Source of the DNA: Paenibacillus turicensis
GTDB taxonomy: Bacteria > Bacillota > Bacilli > Paenibacillales > Paenibacillaceae
Assembly (NCBI RefSeq): GCF_017873435.1
Contig: NZ_JAGGKG010000006.1
Span: 1-64,000, forward strand
Direction of reading: 5' to 3'
DNA: 64,000 nucleotides
Below the pieces are notes generated by a model. The model was not told the origin of the DNA and did no database searches. It was given only the letters and a program-made list of their open reading frames with translations. How positions within the stretch are numbered: position 1 is the stretch's first letter; each line of letters begins with the position of its first letter. Position numbers and translations under genes: made by a program. Positions 1-9,363 of the stretch are shown here, piece after piece.

Positions 1-312
1 CTCTCAGGTCGGCTACGCATCGTCGCCTTGGTGAGCCATTACCTCACCAACTAGCTAATGCGCCGCAGGCCCATCCGTAAGTGACAGATTGCTCCGTCTT
101 TCTTGACTTTCTCATGCGAGAAAATCACCTATCCGGTATTAGCTACCGTTTCCGGTAGTTATCCCAGTCTTACAGGCAGGTTGCCTACGTGTTACTCACC
201 CGTCCGCCGCTAACTCTCAGAGAAGCAAGCTTCTCATCAAGTCCGCTCGACTTGCATGTATTAGGCACGCCGCCAGCGTTCGTCCTGAGCCAGGATCAAA
301 CTCTCCAATAAA
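1..312 (-). rRNA. rrs: 16S ribosomal RNA, 5' portion (partial)
   Basis: The reverse complement contains the universal 16S start region, with GAGAGTTTGATCCTGGCTC near 290-306, followed by the expected helices of the first 300 nt of a Bacillales 16S rRNA. The mature 5' end is placed at about 312 because B. subtilis 16S begins with a very similar TTTATxGGAGAG sequence. The gene runs off the left edge, so only about the first fifth is present. It is the first gene of an rRNA operon read leftwards. Confidence 0.97.
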
Positions 313-505
313 GTTATTGAAAAGAGCGATAAGCTCATTTTGAATCTGACGAGATTAATTCGTTGAAATTAATCTACTTATTTTTGAATTCCACTTTCGT
401 AAAATTCACTCGTTGTTTAGTTTTCAAAGATCAACTTTGTTACTTTTTGTTGATTTGTTTTATGTTTCGGTGTGTTTCTCATCGTCGCATCTCTCAGCGG
501 CGACT
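313..505 (-). other. rRNA operon leader
   Basis: This is the transcribed leader between the putative start site near 505 and the mature 16S end. It is AT-rich with no open frame. Leaders of this kind normally carry antitermination boxA and the 5' arm of the RNase III processing stem; the matching 3' arm would lie beyond the window, so I cannot confirm the stem. Confidence 0.6.
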
Positions 506-510
506 TAAAT

Positions 511-539
511 AATATAACACGTACAAACGCCTTTGACAA
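511..539 (-). promoter_or_regulatory. Sigma-A type promoter of the rRNA operon
   Basis: On the minus strand a -35 box TTGTCA (534-539) and a -10 box TATATT (511-516) are separated by exactly 17 bp. Transcription would start near 505, about 190 nt before the 16S gene. Position and spacing fit an rrn P2-type promoter. No second upstream promoter was obvious in the AT-rich DNA. Confidence 0.75.
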
Positions 540-802
540 GTGTTTTTTCAAAAAAATTTTTAATAGTTTATAAAAGCTATTTTTTTAAGATTATACTCCC
601 ATGCTACAATGCAACTATCTGTGATCACCTTATTTGCTCATTCTATTTGTTTTTGACTATTTATTTTGTGTTATTTATTGTATTTAACCAACTTAATCTA
701 AGTTTAAACTACACATTCTATGATTTCTATAATCCCTACACTTTTTATACTTCTTTTCATCAATATTATGTTTAAGGAGGATTATCATCTTGTTTTCATG
801 AC
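540..802. other. AT-rich intergenic spacer, nothing recognised
   Basis: This spacer lies between the rrn promoter and the safA terminator. It is very AT-rich. A 243-nt open frame on the plus strand (533-775) has a composition typical of chance frames in AT-rich DNA and no good ribosome binding site. I see no RNA gene or repeat here. Confidence 0.6.
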
Positions 803-838
803 ATACAAAAAGAAAGAGGGAACAACTAAGCTCCCTCT
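803..838 (-). terminator. Rho-independent terminator of safA
   Basis: The inverted repeat AGAGGGA (815-821) / TCCCTCT (832-838) is followed on the minus strand by TTTCTTTTT. It lies just downstream of the safA stop codon. Confidence 0.85.
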
Positions 839-846
839 CCTTTCAT

Positions 847-2091
847 TTAGTTAGACCAAGGATTTTGACGTCCTTTTGATTTGCTAGCTGTTTTCTTTTT
901 TTGCACTGTATTGTTTCCTGTTGAAGATTTTCTCTTTGTACCTGTTCTTGTTTTTGTCTCTTGGTTAGAAATAGTTACTTCCTTATCCACCTCTGACTGG
1001 GATGTAACCTCTTGTGCGGGCTGGACTTCTTCATCACGAAGCATAGGTCCCCATGGTGTCATGCCAATTGTTGGCCCACTCATATTAGCTGGCATAAATA
1101 CACACGGTTGAACAGGCATTACATATGCAAATGGATGACAATGACTAGAATGGGTATGATGCGGACTTGGACATTCATTCCCCCACATATTCGCAGGACC
1201 TTGCATATTATTGCAATGCTGTGCTGGACTCATTCCCCATTGGTTGTTTTCATGTTCAGGACCACAGTGAGGGTAGTGAGCATTTGGTGTCGTTTGAATT
1301 GGATAAGTTGGAATATTCGAGATGCCTGGATATTGTCCATGCCCTTGTTCTACTGAGTATGGTGAGATTGGTGGTAGATCATAATAGGATGAAACTTCTT
1401 TAACAGGTGTCTGGCACTGTTGATATGGATGAACTGCCTTTGGTTTTTCATTGCAGCCACAATCTGGCTTCTTGGGCGGTTGCTCAGGCTCACATTTCGC
1501 CTTTTCTACTTTTGTATAAGTATTTTCCTCAATAATTTGAATTTGTTGTATAAATTGTGGCGCTGGCGGTGGTGTGATTGGTTGAACGGGTTTCTTTTCC
1601 TCTGCTTTTGGCGGAAGGTTTTCAATTGGCTTTGGAGCTGTATTCTTTTTCCCTGTCTGACTTGGTGACGTAGACGGATTTGCTGGCAGTGGTGTTGGTG
1701 TTGGTTTTGGTTTTGGGTTTGGATTTGGATTTGGATTTGGCGCCGGAGCTGGAGTGGTGGATACTTTTGGGATATTAATAACCTCTCCAATTTTTAATAC
1801 ATTTGGATCGCTGAGCTGTGGGTTAGCATCAATTAAGGTTTGTAAAGGCACACCCCATGCTTTGGATAGCTTATACAACGTGTCTCCTTGCTTCACAACA
1901 TGCTTATATAGCACGTCATCAGTTCCTTGCCCTGGCGTCGAAGTTGTAGGGATTTTGATTTTATCCCCAATGTTTAACTTATTCGGATCGCTGAGCTGTG
2001 GATTAGCGTCAATGATAGCTTGGAGGGGCACATTATACTTCTTGGATAATTCAAACAATGTATCCCCTTGCTTCACAATATGAATTTTCAC
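847..2091 (-). CDS. safA: Spore coat assembly protein SafA, two LysM domains
   Basis: This is a 414-residue morphogenetic protein of the spore coat. SafA sits at the cortex-coat boundary and recruits inner-coat proteins. Two LysM peptidoglycan-binding modules are clear (about residues 2-48 and 62-108), each with the VKQGDTL start and an NPQLSDP segment. A proline-rich linker with NPNPNP and KPKPTPTP runs follows, then a His-, Cys- and Asn-rich coat-like tail and a basic C-terminus. I chose the GTG start at 2091 because AGGAGG lies 10 nt upstream and the protein then begins MKIHIVKQGDT, as SafA does; the frame is open 19 codons further. B. subtilis SafA has 387 residues. In that species the gene is under mother-cell sigma factors; here I did not find a firm promoter. 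Two LysM modules in place of one is a difference from B. subtilis. Confidence 0.85.
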   Translation of the reverse strand: MKIHIVKQGDTLFELSKKYNVPLQAIIDANPQLSDPNKLNIGDKIKIPTTSTPGQGTDDVLYKHVVKQGDTLYKLSKAWGVPLQTLIDANPQLSDPNVLKIGEVINIPKVSTTPAPAPNPNPNPNPKPKPTPTPLPANPSTSPSQTGKKNTAPKPIENLPPKAEEKKPVQPITPPPAPQFIQQIQIIEENTYTKVEKAKCEPEQPPKKPDCGCNEKPKAVHPYQQCQTPVKEVSSYYDLPPISPYSVEQGHGQYPGISNIPTYPIQTTPNAHYPHCGPEHENNQWGMSPAQHCNNMQGPANMWGNECPSPHHTHSSHCHPFAYVMPVQPCVFMPANMSGPTIGMTPWGPMLRDEEVQPAQEVTSQSEVDKEVTISNQETKTRTGTKRKSSTGNNTVQKKKTASKSKGRQNPWSN

Positions 2092-2298
2092 CGATGAAAG
2101 ACCTCCTAGACATCTTCTTAAAGGACCATGGTATTCGCCCGGGCCCAATTAATACATCCTATGCAGAAGTCTCCTTTTTGACATCTATATACAGATATTT
2201 TTTTATTGTAATCTGAAATTACGGCTCAAAACAAAAATTAGTGGTTGCTAACTTCAAGGAAAGCAGCAACGTTAACACTTCATATTCCCGAACTTCCA

Positions 2299-2964
2299 TT
2301 ACACATGCAGAACGGCATATTCCTCCGACACTACTATAAAATCGCCAATGACACCTTCCTCGAAGGCAGGCTTACGCGGCTCGCCATTTCCTTGTGGCGG
2401 AAGATCTGGGTGATACTTGTGGAATACAAATCGGCTTCGCAAGCTCTCCTGCGTCAATTCCAATTCAAGCTCATCATCAGTCAGACGGACAGCAGTCACT
2501 AGGCTTCCCATTATATTATTGGTCAACTCGTCCCACTGCTCTTCCTCAGACTCTCCTACCCAGTTCGATAACCATGGCCGATGACTCTGGTTATAACTCA
2601 GATGACATTCAATTACCCTACCGTCCAGCAGGATATACTGACCTGATGCCCAGACGGCATAGACAATATACTGTCTAATAGCTCCCTTCTCCAACAGCAA
2701 TCCAAAAAAGCCAGGGCCGCCCATGCCATAGGTTCCCAGATGGGTGCTAAACCCAGCAACTCGGCTACCTAACAAATAATCTTCACCAATCTCCTTCACG
2801 GTCTGAGGGATCATGGTCATCATCGCTTCGCCTTCTTCCGCCTCATAATTGAAATCACGGAATGTATTCTCTTCAGCCCACCCTTTGGACTCCCACACTT
2901 CTCGTTCAGCGATCGGAATAATCATAGAGTATTTTTCAATTAACCCCTTCTTCATCTCACTCAT
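2299..2964 (-). CDS. Hypothetical protein, acidic, 221 residues
   Basis: I do not recognise the family. The product is a soluble, acidic protein with many Glu, Trp and Tyr residues and a Gly-rich segment in the middle (GTYGMGGPGFFG, around residue 80). It has no signal peptide or membrane segment. The start is well set: a GAGGAGGAGG ribosome binding site precedes the ATG at 2964. It stands alone between safA and ilvE, and both neighbours end in terminators, so it is probably monocistronic. It could be a lineage-specific enzyme or stress protein, but nothing in the sequence decides this. Confidence 0.7.
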   Translation of the reverse strand: MSEMKKGLIEKYSMIIPIAEREVWESKGWAEENTFRDFNYEAEEGEAMMTMIPQTVKEIGEDYLLGSRVAGFSTHLGTYGMGGPGFFGLLLEKGAIRQYIVYAVWASGQYILLDGRVIECHLSYNQSHRPWLSNWVGESEEEQWDELTNNIMGSLVTAVRLTDDELELELTQESLRSRFVFHKYHPDLPPQGNGEPRKPAFEEGVIGDFIVVSEEYAVLHV

Positions 2965-3084
2965 TTTTAATTCCTCCTCCTCACCTACATATCCAGTCTT
3001 TTTTCCATCCTTCGACTAATATGCTATTTACAGTTATATACCCAAAAAAGAGCTTCGCTTCCCTCAAAACATATTAATTATTAT

Positions 3085-3123
3085 CAAAAAAGCCTGATGC
3101 TCTCCAAAAGGAAAACACCAAGC
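3085..3123 (-). terminator. Strong terminator of the pheB-hom-thrB-pheA-ilvE cluster
   Basis: On the minus strand a 14-bp stem (3110-3123 with 3092-3105, some G-T pairs) encloses a TTTT loop and is followed by seven T residues. It sits 40 nt after the ilvE stop codon and ends the amino-acid cluster. Confidence 0.9.
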
Positions 3124-3162
3124 TTATTTTAGTTCAAAATAAACACTCCGAACGTTCAGGGC

Positions 3163-4041
3163 CTATTCAAACACCTTTACGCCATCTTTATCAACAACGT
3201 TGCGGAATTCATCAAGAAGCTGTAACGTAATTGGACCTGCATGTCCTTCACCAATGATACGTCCATCAACTTCACGCACTGCAATTACTTCCGCTGCAGT
3301 TCCTGTTAAGAAAACCTCATCTGCTACATACACATCATGTAGTGTGAAAGGCTCTTCTTTTAAGACATAACCTTTCTTATCACAAATTTCCATGATTGCT
3401 CTGCGAGTAATTCCGTCTAGTGCCCCTAAGTAGCAAGGTGGAGTTGTGATCACACCATTTTTAATAATAAAAATGTTATCGCCTGATCCTTCAGTTACGT
3501 ACCCTTGGGCATTCAGCATAATCGCTTCTCCTGCACCAGAAAGGTTGGATTGAATTTTCACCAAAATATTATTTAAATAGTTTAAGGATTTAATTTTAGG
3601 GTTAAGTGCATCTGGAATGTTCCGACGCGTAGACACAGAAACTGTTTTTAACCCTGTTTTGTATGCTTCTTCTGAATAAATCGCAAGCTGCTCAACGATA
3701 ATGATCACAGAAGCCTGTGGACAGCGGTTAGGATCTAAACCTAAATTACCTGTACCACGTGAAACGATAAGACGAATATATCCATCTCTCATTTCATTAA
3801 GACGGATCGTCTCTACTAATGCATCTTCCATCTCTTGGTAGCTTAAAGGAATGTTTAACATGATAGATTTAGCTGAATCATATAAACGCTCTAAATGCTC
3901 TTTGCATTTAAAAATGTTTCCATTATAGATCCGAATCCCTTCAAAAATACCATCACCATATAAGAAACCATGATCGTATACAGAGACAACGGCATCTTCC
4001 TTATTTACAAACTGACCATTTAAATAAATTTTTTGTGTCAT
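3163..4041 (-). CDS. ilvE: Branched-chain amino acid aminotransferase
   Basis: This 292-residue fold-type IV PLP enzyme transfers amino groups between glutamate and the 2-oxo acids of leucine, isoleucine and valine, the last step of their synthesis. The PLP lysine lies in IKSLNYLNN (K151), and the conserved EGSGDNIF loop (from E184) and TGTAAEV segment bind cofactor and substrate. The ATG at 4041 is chosen because GGAGGGG lies 8 nt upstream; a GTG three codons earlier overlaps that binding site. It is the last gene of the pheB-hom-thrB-pheA-ilvE row. A D-amino-acid aminotransferase of the same fold is less likely, given the sequence of the substrate loops. Confidence 0.93.
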   Translation of the reverse strand: MTQKIYLNGQFVNKEDAVVSVYDHGFLYGDGIFEGIRIYNGNIFKCKEHLERLYDSAKSIMLNIPLSYQEMEDALVETIRLNEMRDGYIRLIVSRGTGNLGLDPNRCPQASVIIIVEQLAIYSEEAYKTGLKTVSVSTRRNIPDALNPKIKSLNYLNNILVKIQSNLSGAGEAIMLNAQGYVTEGSGDNIFIIKNGVITTPPCYLGALDGITRRAIMEICDKKGYVLKEEPFTLHDVYVADEVFLTGTAAEVIAVREVDGRIIGEGHAGPITLQLLDEFRNVVDKDGVKVFE

Positions 4042-4068
4042 TTCAAACACCCCTCCACTAATTTATGC

Positions 4069-4965
4069 TTAATGATTGTAACCACAAGTAGGATAGCTGC
4101 CAAGTATACGTACTTGACAATTTAAGGCCTGAATTTCTTCAATGGCTGATTGTAGCAATACTGAGTCAATGGAGGCTAATACATCCATATAGAAATAGTA
4201 ACTGCCCAGTCTTTTTTTGGTTGGACGCGACTCAATACGAGACAAGTTTAGCCTACGCCAAGCCAAAGCCGATAATACCTGATGAAGCGCACCCGCAAAG
4301 TCCTCTGGCAATGTTACCAGCATACTTGTTTTGGTTTGTATGTTAATTTTAGAGCTAACAAATGGCTTCGCTCCAATAAGAACAAACTTCGTATAATTGT
4401 TATTATGATCCGTAATTTCCTTAGCTAACACGTCTAGTCCATGAATTTTAGCTGCTAAAGCAGTACCAATGCCTGCCAGTCCCTCGCCGGGATGCCGTTT
4501 CACAATTTCAACAGATTCAGCTGTACTGCCAACATGCTCAATTTCAGCTTGCGGCATATGCGAACGAATAAACTGCATACATTGGGCAACCGCCACAGGA
4601 TGGGATAATACTTTTTTCACAGTGTCATAGCTAATCGCTTCTGTTTGACCTTCAACAGATTTGTTAGTTTCAGACACCAGTTCTGACTTGCGCCCAATTA
4701 AATTTTGTATCGAAGGATACAACCATTCTACTTGCATAGGTACATCGACCTCATGGACAAGCCAATCCAAATGCAAGCTAACAGAACCTTCTATCGTATT
4801 CTCAATCGGGATAACACTATAATCCACCAGACCATTAGCTACCTGCAAAAACACATCAGAAATGTGCTTAAAATGATGTAATTCAACAGGCTCATCTTCT
4901 CCAATTAAATGGAGTAATGCTTCATGCGAAACTGAGCCTTGAGGTAAAAGAGCTATTTTTTTCAT
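4069..4965 (-). CDS. pheA: Prephenate dehydratase
   Basis: This 298-residue enzyme converts prephenate to phenylpyruvate, the committed step to phenylalanine. The N-terminal catalytic domain shows the PIENTIEGSV motif (about residue 53) and, near residue 190, NNYTKF where the family usually has the T-R-F triad; the Arg-to-Lys change is conservative. The C-terminal ACT domain has the ESRPTKK motif that binds phenylalanine for feedback control. There is no chorismate mutase domain, as is usual in Bacillales. The start overlaps the thrB stop by 4 nt (ATGA), so translation is probably coupled. Confidence 0.93.
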   Translation of the reverse strand: MKKIALLPQGSVSHEALLHLIGEDEPVELHHFKHISDVFLQVANGLVDYSVIPIENTIEGSVSLHLDWLVHEVDVPMQVEWLYPSIQNLIGRKSELVSETNKSVEGQTEAISYDTVKKVLSHPVAVAQCMQFIRSHMPQAEIEHVGSTAESVEIVKRHPGEGLAGIGTALAAKIHGLDVLAKEITDHNNNYTKFVLIGAKPFVSSKINIQTKTSMLVTLPEDFAGALHQVLSALAWRRLNLSRIESRPTKKRLGSYYFYMDVLASIDSVLLQSAIEEIQALNCQVRILGSYPTCGYNH

Positions 4966-5924
4966 GACTGCACACCTCTAACGATCGCTTCAAAGAAGTC
5001 TTCTTTCTCTATAGTAAGCCTGTTCGCCCCTGTTGCGCAAGGTTTAAGCCATAAAGTGGTAGCTGTAATGCCCTCTGCTGAAAATGTATTTTGCATAAAT
5101 TGCTCTAAGTCTTGCTTATCACTACTGTTTTTATCCACTAATGCAAGTACAGTTGGGCCCGCACCACTTAATGCTGCACCAAGCGCACCGTGTGTACATG
5201 CCTCCTCAAGCACATGTGTTAAACCAGGTACAAGTGAGGCACGATAAGGCTGATGAAGAACGTCCTGCATTGCAAATGAAATCAGATCAAGTCGTCCTGT
5301 CGCTAATGCTGCGGTTAACAAGGAAGTGCGACTTGTATTAAAGACGGCATCCTTTAGGCTAACCTCAGTTGGCAATACACCTCTAGCAGCGGAAGTCGAT
5401 AATTGAAAATCAGGAATCGCAACCAAAACCTCTAAATTGTCAGGTGCGTCAAATTGAATATATTTCGTGTGAGTTCCATCCCATGCCGCAGTTACAATTC
5501 CCCCTAACAAGGAAGCCCCCACGTTGTCAGGATGTTTCTCAAGATTGGTTGCCATATCCATTAGTTTATTTTGAGAAAGAGGCGCCCCGATCAGTTCATT
5601 AGCAGCCACAAGTGCACCAACGATAGCAGAGGCACTGCTACCAAGCCCACGTGTCAAAGGAATTTCACTATACATTGAAATTTCAAGCTCAGGCAACTGA
5701 ACGCCTGCTTCACGAAAAACAGCTTGAGCGACTTTATAGATTAGGTTGGTTTTATCTTGTGGAATTCCGCTAAGCTGGTCCCCATATAAGTGAAAGGTGG
5801 TCTGTTCCGCTGGTTTCATTTCAATCCAAGCATACAACGATAAAGCCATCCCTAATGTATCAAAGCCAGGACCTAAATTAGCGGTACTTGCCGGTATTTT
5901 AATGCGTACTGCCTCGTATCCCAT
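4962..5924 (-). CDS. thrB: Homoserine kinase
   Basis: This 320-residue GHMP-family kinase phosphorylates homoserine for threonine synthesis. The phosphate-binding loop PLTRGLGSSASA lies at residues 89-100. An N-terminal PASTANLGPGFDTLG motif and a C-terminal GAALSGAGPT loop complete the family signature. The ATG is preceded by GGGAGAG. It follows hom after a 94-bp gap. In B. subtilis the order is hom-thrC-thrB; no thrC lies here, so threonine synthase must be encoded elsewhere. Confidence 0.95.
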   Translation of the reverse strand: MGYEAVRIKIPASTANLGPGFDTLGMALSLYAWIEMKPAEQTTFHLYGDQLSGIPQDKTNLIYKVAQAVFREAGVQLPELEISMYSEIPLTRGLGSSASAIVGALVAANELIGAPLSQNKLMDMATNLEKHPDNVGASLLGGIVTAAWDGTHTKYIQFDAPDNLEVLVAIPDFQLSTSAARGVLPTEVSLKDAVFNTSRTSLLTAALATGRLDLISFAMQDVLHQPYRASLVPGLTHVLEEACTHGALGAALSGAGPTVLALVDKNSSDKQDLEQFMQNTFSAEGITATTLWLKPCATGANRLTIEKEDFFEAIVRGVQS

Positions 5925-6018
5925 AGTTACTCTCCCTTAATTACGAACCTGCCTTATACATGCTGATCCTTTTTTTCTATACGTTTAAACTTATTATGCT
6001 CATAAAATAATCTAAGCT

Positions 6019-7305
6019 TTAGCTTTCGACGCGATACACACTTTTTATGCGACGAACCGCACTCAATGTTTCAAAGTGACTTAACACTTGATTCATGCTC
6101 GCTTTACTAGCGTTATGAGTAATAATAATAATTTCGACATCCTTGGAATGCTTATCAGGCGTTTGAAGTACCGACTCTAAGCTGACCTGATATTCGGCAA
6201 AAATTTGTGTGATTTGTGCCAATACACCTGCTTTATCTTCAACCTGAAGCAATAGGAAATTTTTACAAAAGACATTTTCGTCTTGCTTTACTTTACTATC
6301 TGTATAGGATACTAGCTCCCTCAACCCGTTGATGCCTAATTTAATGTTTTTAATTACGGTAACTAAGTCCGCCACAATGGAGGTGGCTGTTGGCATTTCT
6401 CCAGCACCTGCACCATAAAACATCGTTTCTCCAACCGCTTCTCCATACACATAAACTGCATTATATACACCGTTAACAGATGCGATCGGATGATCTTCCT
6501 TAACCATCGTTGGTTCAACACTAATATTAAATTCATTATCCTGATATTCAGCTATACCAAGCAGCTTCATTTCATAACCTAGCCTTTTGGCATACATGAT
6601 ATCCTCCTTAGATACAGAGGAAATACCTCGCACTGAAACATCATCAAGACCAACATTGGTACGGAAGCCAATTGTACCAAGGATCGCCATTTTACGAGCT
6701 GCGTCGAGTCCCTCCACGTCAGCAGTAGGGTCACTTTCTGCATATCCTAAAGCTTGCGCTTCCTGCAAGACATCATCATACGAAGCGCCTTCCTGGCTCA
6801 TTTTAGATAAAATATAATTAGTTGTGCCATTCACAATGCCCATAATTTTCATAATCCGATCGGAGGAGAACCCCTCGACTAGTGTACGGATAATTGGAAT
6901 CCCACCAGCAACACTAGCTTCATAAAATACGTCACAACGTTTATATTTTGCTTTGGCTAAAATTTCTGAACCATAAAGTGCCATTAGATCTTTATTTGCC
7001 GTAACAATGTGCTTACCTCGTTCCAACGCTTCTAATATATATGTTTTAGTAGGCTCAATTCCACCCATAACCTCAACAATAACGTCGATCTCAGGATCAT
7101 CTATTACATCCCAAGGATCTTCTGTCAGCTTAGACGATGCAATATCAATATTTCTTTGTTTATCTAGAGTTCGCACTGCAATGCGTTCAATCACAACTGG
7201 TGAACCAACTTGACTTATTAAATCCTCTTGGTGCCCTTCCACAATACGGACAACCCCTGTTCCCACTGTTCCTAGTCCAAGTAAACCTACTTTAATTGGC
7301 TTCAT
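6019..7305 (-). CDS. hom: Homoserine dehydrogenase with C-terminal ACT domain
   Basis: This 428-residue NAD(P)-dependent enzyme reduces aspartate semialdehyde to homoserine, the branch point for threonine and methionine. The Rossmann loop GLLGLGTVGTG lies at residues 6-16, the GIVNGTTNYIL motif that lines the active site is in the middle, and an ACT domain (about 350-428) suggests allosteric control. I use the ATG at 7305, preceded by GGAGGGG; a GTG 13 codons upstream keeps the frame open but lies before that site. It is expressed with pheB, 51 bp upstream. Confidence 0.95.
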   Translation of the reverse strand: MKPIKVGLLGLGTVGTGVVRIVEGHQEDLISQVGSPVVIERIAVRTLDKQRNIDIASSKLTEDPWDVIDDPEIDVIVEVMGGIEPTKTYILEALERGKHIVTANKDLMALYGSEILAKAKYKRCDVFYEASVAGGIPIIRTLVEGFSSDRIMKIMGIVNGTTNYILSKMSQEGASYDDVLQEAQALGYAESDPTADVEGLDAARKMAILGTIGFRTNVGLDDVSVRGISSVSKEDIMYAKRLGYEMKLLGIAEYQDNEFNISVEPTMVKEDHPIASVNGVYNAVYVYGEAVGETMFYGAGAGEMPTATSIVADLVTVIKNIKLGINGLRELVSYTDSKVKQDENVFCKNFLLLQVEDKAGVLAQITQIFAEYQVSLESVLQTPDKHSKDVEIIIITHNASKASMNQVLSHFETLSAVRRIKSVYRVES

Positions 7306-7356
7306 GCCGATTCCCCTCCATTTTGCGCAGCTATACTTATACACAGCATTTTTTTG

Positions 7357-7794
7357 TTATCCCTGACCAACGATGTGTATTCTTTTAACCCCAGTCAGCT
7401 TATGAAGAGTTTGCAGCAGTTCATCCAATTCCTCTATTAAATTAGATATTTCAACTGAAATTACAACATTAGCTCTTCCTTGCAGCGGGATACTTTGGTT
7501 GATCGTTAAAACATTGCCACCAAAGCTTGCGATTTTCGTCAGTACCTCAGATAATATCCCTGAGCGATGCTCCAAATCAAAAGAGATCGTTACGATACGC
7601 TCTCGTTCTAATTGATTTAATAAATGTATACCATCCTTATATTTATAAAACGCACTTCGACTTAATCCAATCTGCATCGTTGCATCGTATACCGTCTTCA
7701 CTTCTCCACTTGCTAACAACTGCTTCACCTGTATTGTTTTTAATACGGCTTCTGGTAAAATATCTTCACGTACTAAATAATAACGTTCCTTCAA
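7357..7794 (-). CDS. pheB: PheB-type ACT domain protein
   Basis: This 145-residue protein matches the PheB / UPF0735 family: an N-terminal helical part with a SRSAFYKYKDG motif and a C-terminal ACT domain (about 68-145). Such proteins sit beside amino-acid genes in Firmicutes; a ligand-sensing or regulatory role is inferred and the catalytic role is unknown. The start is TTG with an AAGGAGAGG ribosome binding site. It is first in the cluster hom-thrB-pheA-ilvE. In B. subtilis pheB is next to pheA and obg, and here too obg is the neighbour on the other side. Confidence 0.85.
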   Translation of the reverse strand: MKERYYLVREDILPEAVLKTIQVKQLLASGEVKTVYDATMQIGLSRSAFYKYKDGIHLLNQLERERIVTISFDLEHRSGILSEVLTKIASFGGNVLTINQSIPLQGRANVVISVEISNLIEELDELLQTLHKLTGVKRIHIVGQG

Positions 7795-7890
7795 AACGTC
7801 CTCTCCTTAGAGACCTTTGTTTTCGTATAGTGGACATTATATCCTAAACCATCAAGTCCGGCAACCTAAATTGTTGACAAAACTTTGGCT

Positions 7891-7930
7891 AAAAAAAAGA
7901 CGACCTCTGTAAACTACAGAAATCATCTCT
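7891..7930 (-). terminator. Rho-independent terminator after obg
   Basis: A hairpin with arms near 7899-7910 and 7916-7928 is followed on the minus strand by eight T residues. It lies about 120 nt past the obg stop codon, beyond the repeat at 7982-8055. Confidence 0.8.
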
Positions 7931-7981
7931 TTTATATACCTATATATACATCAAATTATTAATATATTTAGGTTAATAATT

Positions 7982-8055
7982 AAATTAATGGTTGACAAAC
8001 AACTCAAACCAAGCGGAGAAACAAGGGATTCTGGAGAAGTGGAACGTTCGTATTA
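7982..8055. repeat. Half copy of a MITE-like repeat
   Basis: This 74-nt stretch matches the left part of the repeat at 14726-14797. Both begin with AAATTA(A/G)TGGTTG(A/G)CAAAC and both end with GAAGTGGAACGTTCGTATT after an (A/G)AG lead-in. The right half and the right terminal repeat are missing. It ends exactly over the obg stop codon (TAA at 8053-8055), so the insertion or recombination that left it here may have supplied the obg stop. Confidence 0.65.
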
Positions 8056-9363
8056 GTAATAACTACTTCCCTCAACAAACTCAAATTCAAAATCAGCAAT
8101 ACGCACAATGGAGCCATCCTTTGCGCCACGCTCACGTAATGCATCATCAATTCCCATGTGACGTAACGTTCTTGCTAATTTTAAGATCGCATCATGTGTA
8201 TTAAGCTGCATCCGTTTCATCATACGCTCAACCTTAGGACATTCCACAACGAAATCTTCGTTATCCCGTTTTATCGTAAAGCTGTTATCGTCTTTAGATT
8301 CAAGCTTATATACTTTACGTTCATTGATTTCAGTAACTTCTTCAATCGCCGGTGCTTGTGGAATTTGATCCAACAAATCAGCCGCACGATATAAAAGCTC
8401 CTGAACCCCTTTACGCGTTAATGAAGAAATCGGCATAATAATGAGGTCAGGGCGCACCTCTGATATTTGCTGTTTAAACAATTCTAAATTTTCCTCAGCA
8501 TCAGGCATATCCATTTTGTTCGCAGCTACTATTTGAGGACGATCCTCTAGGTGGGCATTGTATTGCTTTAGTTCATTATTAATTTTTTGCCAGTCATCAA
8601 ACGGATCACGACCTTCGGAGCCTGCCATATCAACGACATGGATAATAACACGAGTACGCTCGATATGACGAAGAAACTCATGACCTAAGCCTACACCTTC
8701 GCTTGCGCCTTCGATTAATCCTGGCAAGTCTGCCATAACAAAACTTCTACCTTCACTTACATCTACAACACCTAAATTAGGAGTAATCGTTGTAAAGTGA
8801 TACGCTCCGATTTTAGGCTGTGCCGCAGAGACAACAGACAATAGAGTTGACTTGCCTACGCTTGGGAATCCAACCAAACCAACGTCTGCCATTACTTTAA
8901 GTTCTAACGTAACGTAACGTTCTTGCCCTTCTTCGCCATGCTCTGCAAGCTCTGGAGCAGGATTTTTAGGAGTCGCGAATCTTGTATTTCCTCTCCCTCC
9001 ACGACCTCCACGGGCAACAACAATCTGTTGACCATGACGCGTAAGGTCTGCTAATACTTCACCAGAATCGTCATCAATAACGATCGTACCCGGTGGTATC
9101 CGCACAATCATATTTTCTGCATTTGCACCATGCTGACTTTTGTTACGCCCTTTAATACCACGATCAGCCTTAAAATGTCGTTGATACCTGAAGTCCATAA
9201 GTGTACGTAATCCTTCATCTACACGAAAGATAACATCTCCACCCTTACCTCCATCACCACCGGCTGGTCCACCATCAGGTACATATTTTTCACGTCGAAA
9301 AGCGACGATGCCGTCTCCGCCATCTCCACCTTTTACGTAAATCTTAGCTTTATCTACGAACAT
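8053..9363 (-). CDS. obg: GTPase Obg
   Basis: This 436-residue essential GTPase works in 50S ribosome maturation and in stress and sporulation signalling. The glycine-rich Obg fold occupies residues 1-158 ([21 protein letters not shown]). The G domain follows with G1 GFPSVGKST (165-173), G3 DLPGLIEGA and G4 NKMD, and the C-terminal OCT domain ends the protein. Length matches B. subtilis Obg (428). The start overlaps the spo0B stop by 10 nt, so spo0B and obg are co-translated as in B. subtilis. Confidence 0.97.
   Translation of the reverse strand: MFVDKAKIYVKGGDGGDGIVAFRREKYVPDGGPAGGDGGKGGDVIFRVDEGLRTLMDFRYQRHFKADRGIKGRNKSQHGANAENMIVRIPPGTIVIDDDSGEVLADLTRHGQQIVVARGGRGGRGNTRFATPKNPAPELAEHGEEGQERYVTLELKVMADVGLVGFPSVGKSTLLSVVSAAQPKIGAYHFTTITPNLGVVDVSEGRSFVMADLPGLIEGASEGVGLGHEFLRHIERTRVIIHVVDMAGSEGRDPFDDWQKINNELKQYNAHLEDRPQIVAANKMDMPDAEENLELFKQQISEVRPDLIIMPISSLTRKGVQELLYRAADLLDQIPQAPAIEEVTEINERKVYKLESKDDNSFTIKRDNEDFVVECPKVERMMKRMQLNTHDAILKLARTLRHMGIDDALRERGAKDGSIVRIADFEFEFVEGSSYY

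Noticed and set aside
533..775. 80-codon plus-strand frame beside the rRNA promoter
   Set aside because: AT-rich DNA, biased hydrophobic and aromatic composition, no proper ribosome binding site, and overlap with the rrn promoter. It looks like a chance frame.
1754..2083. 109-codon frame antisense to the SafA LysM repeats
   Set aside because: It mirrors the two LysM repeats, which explains its own internal repetition. No binding site; a shadow frame.
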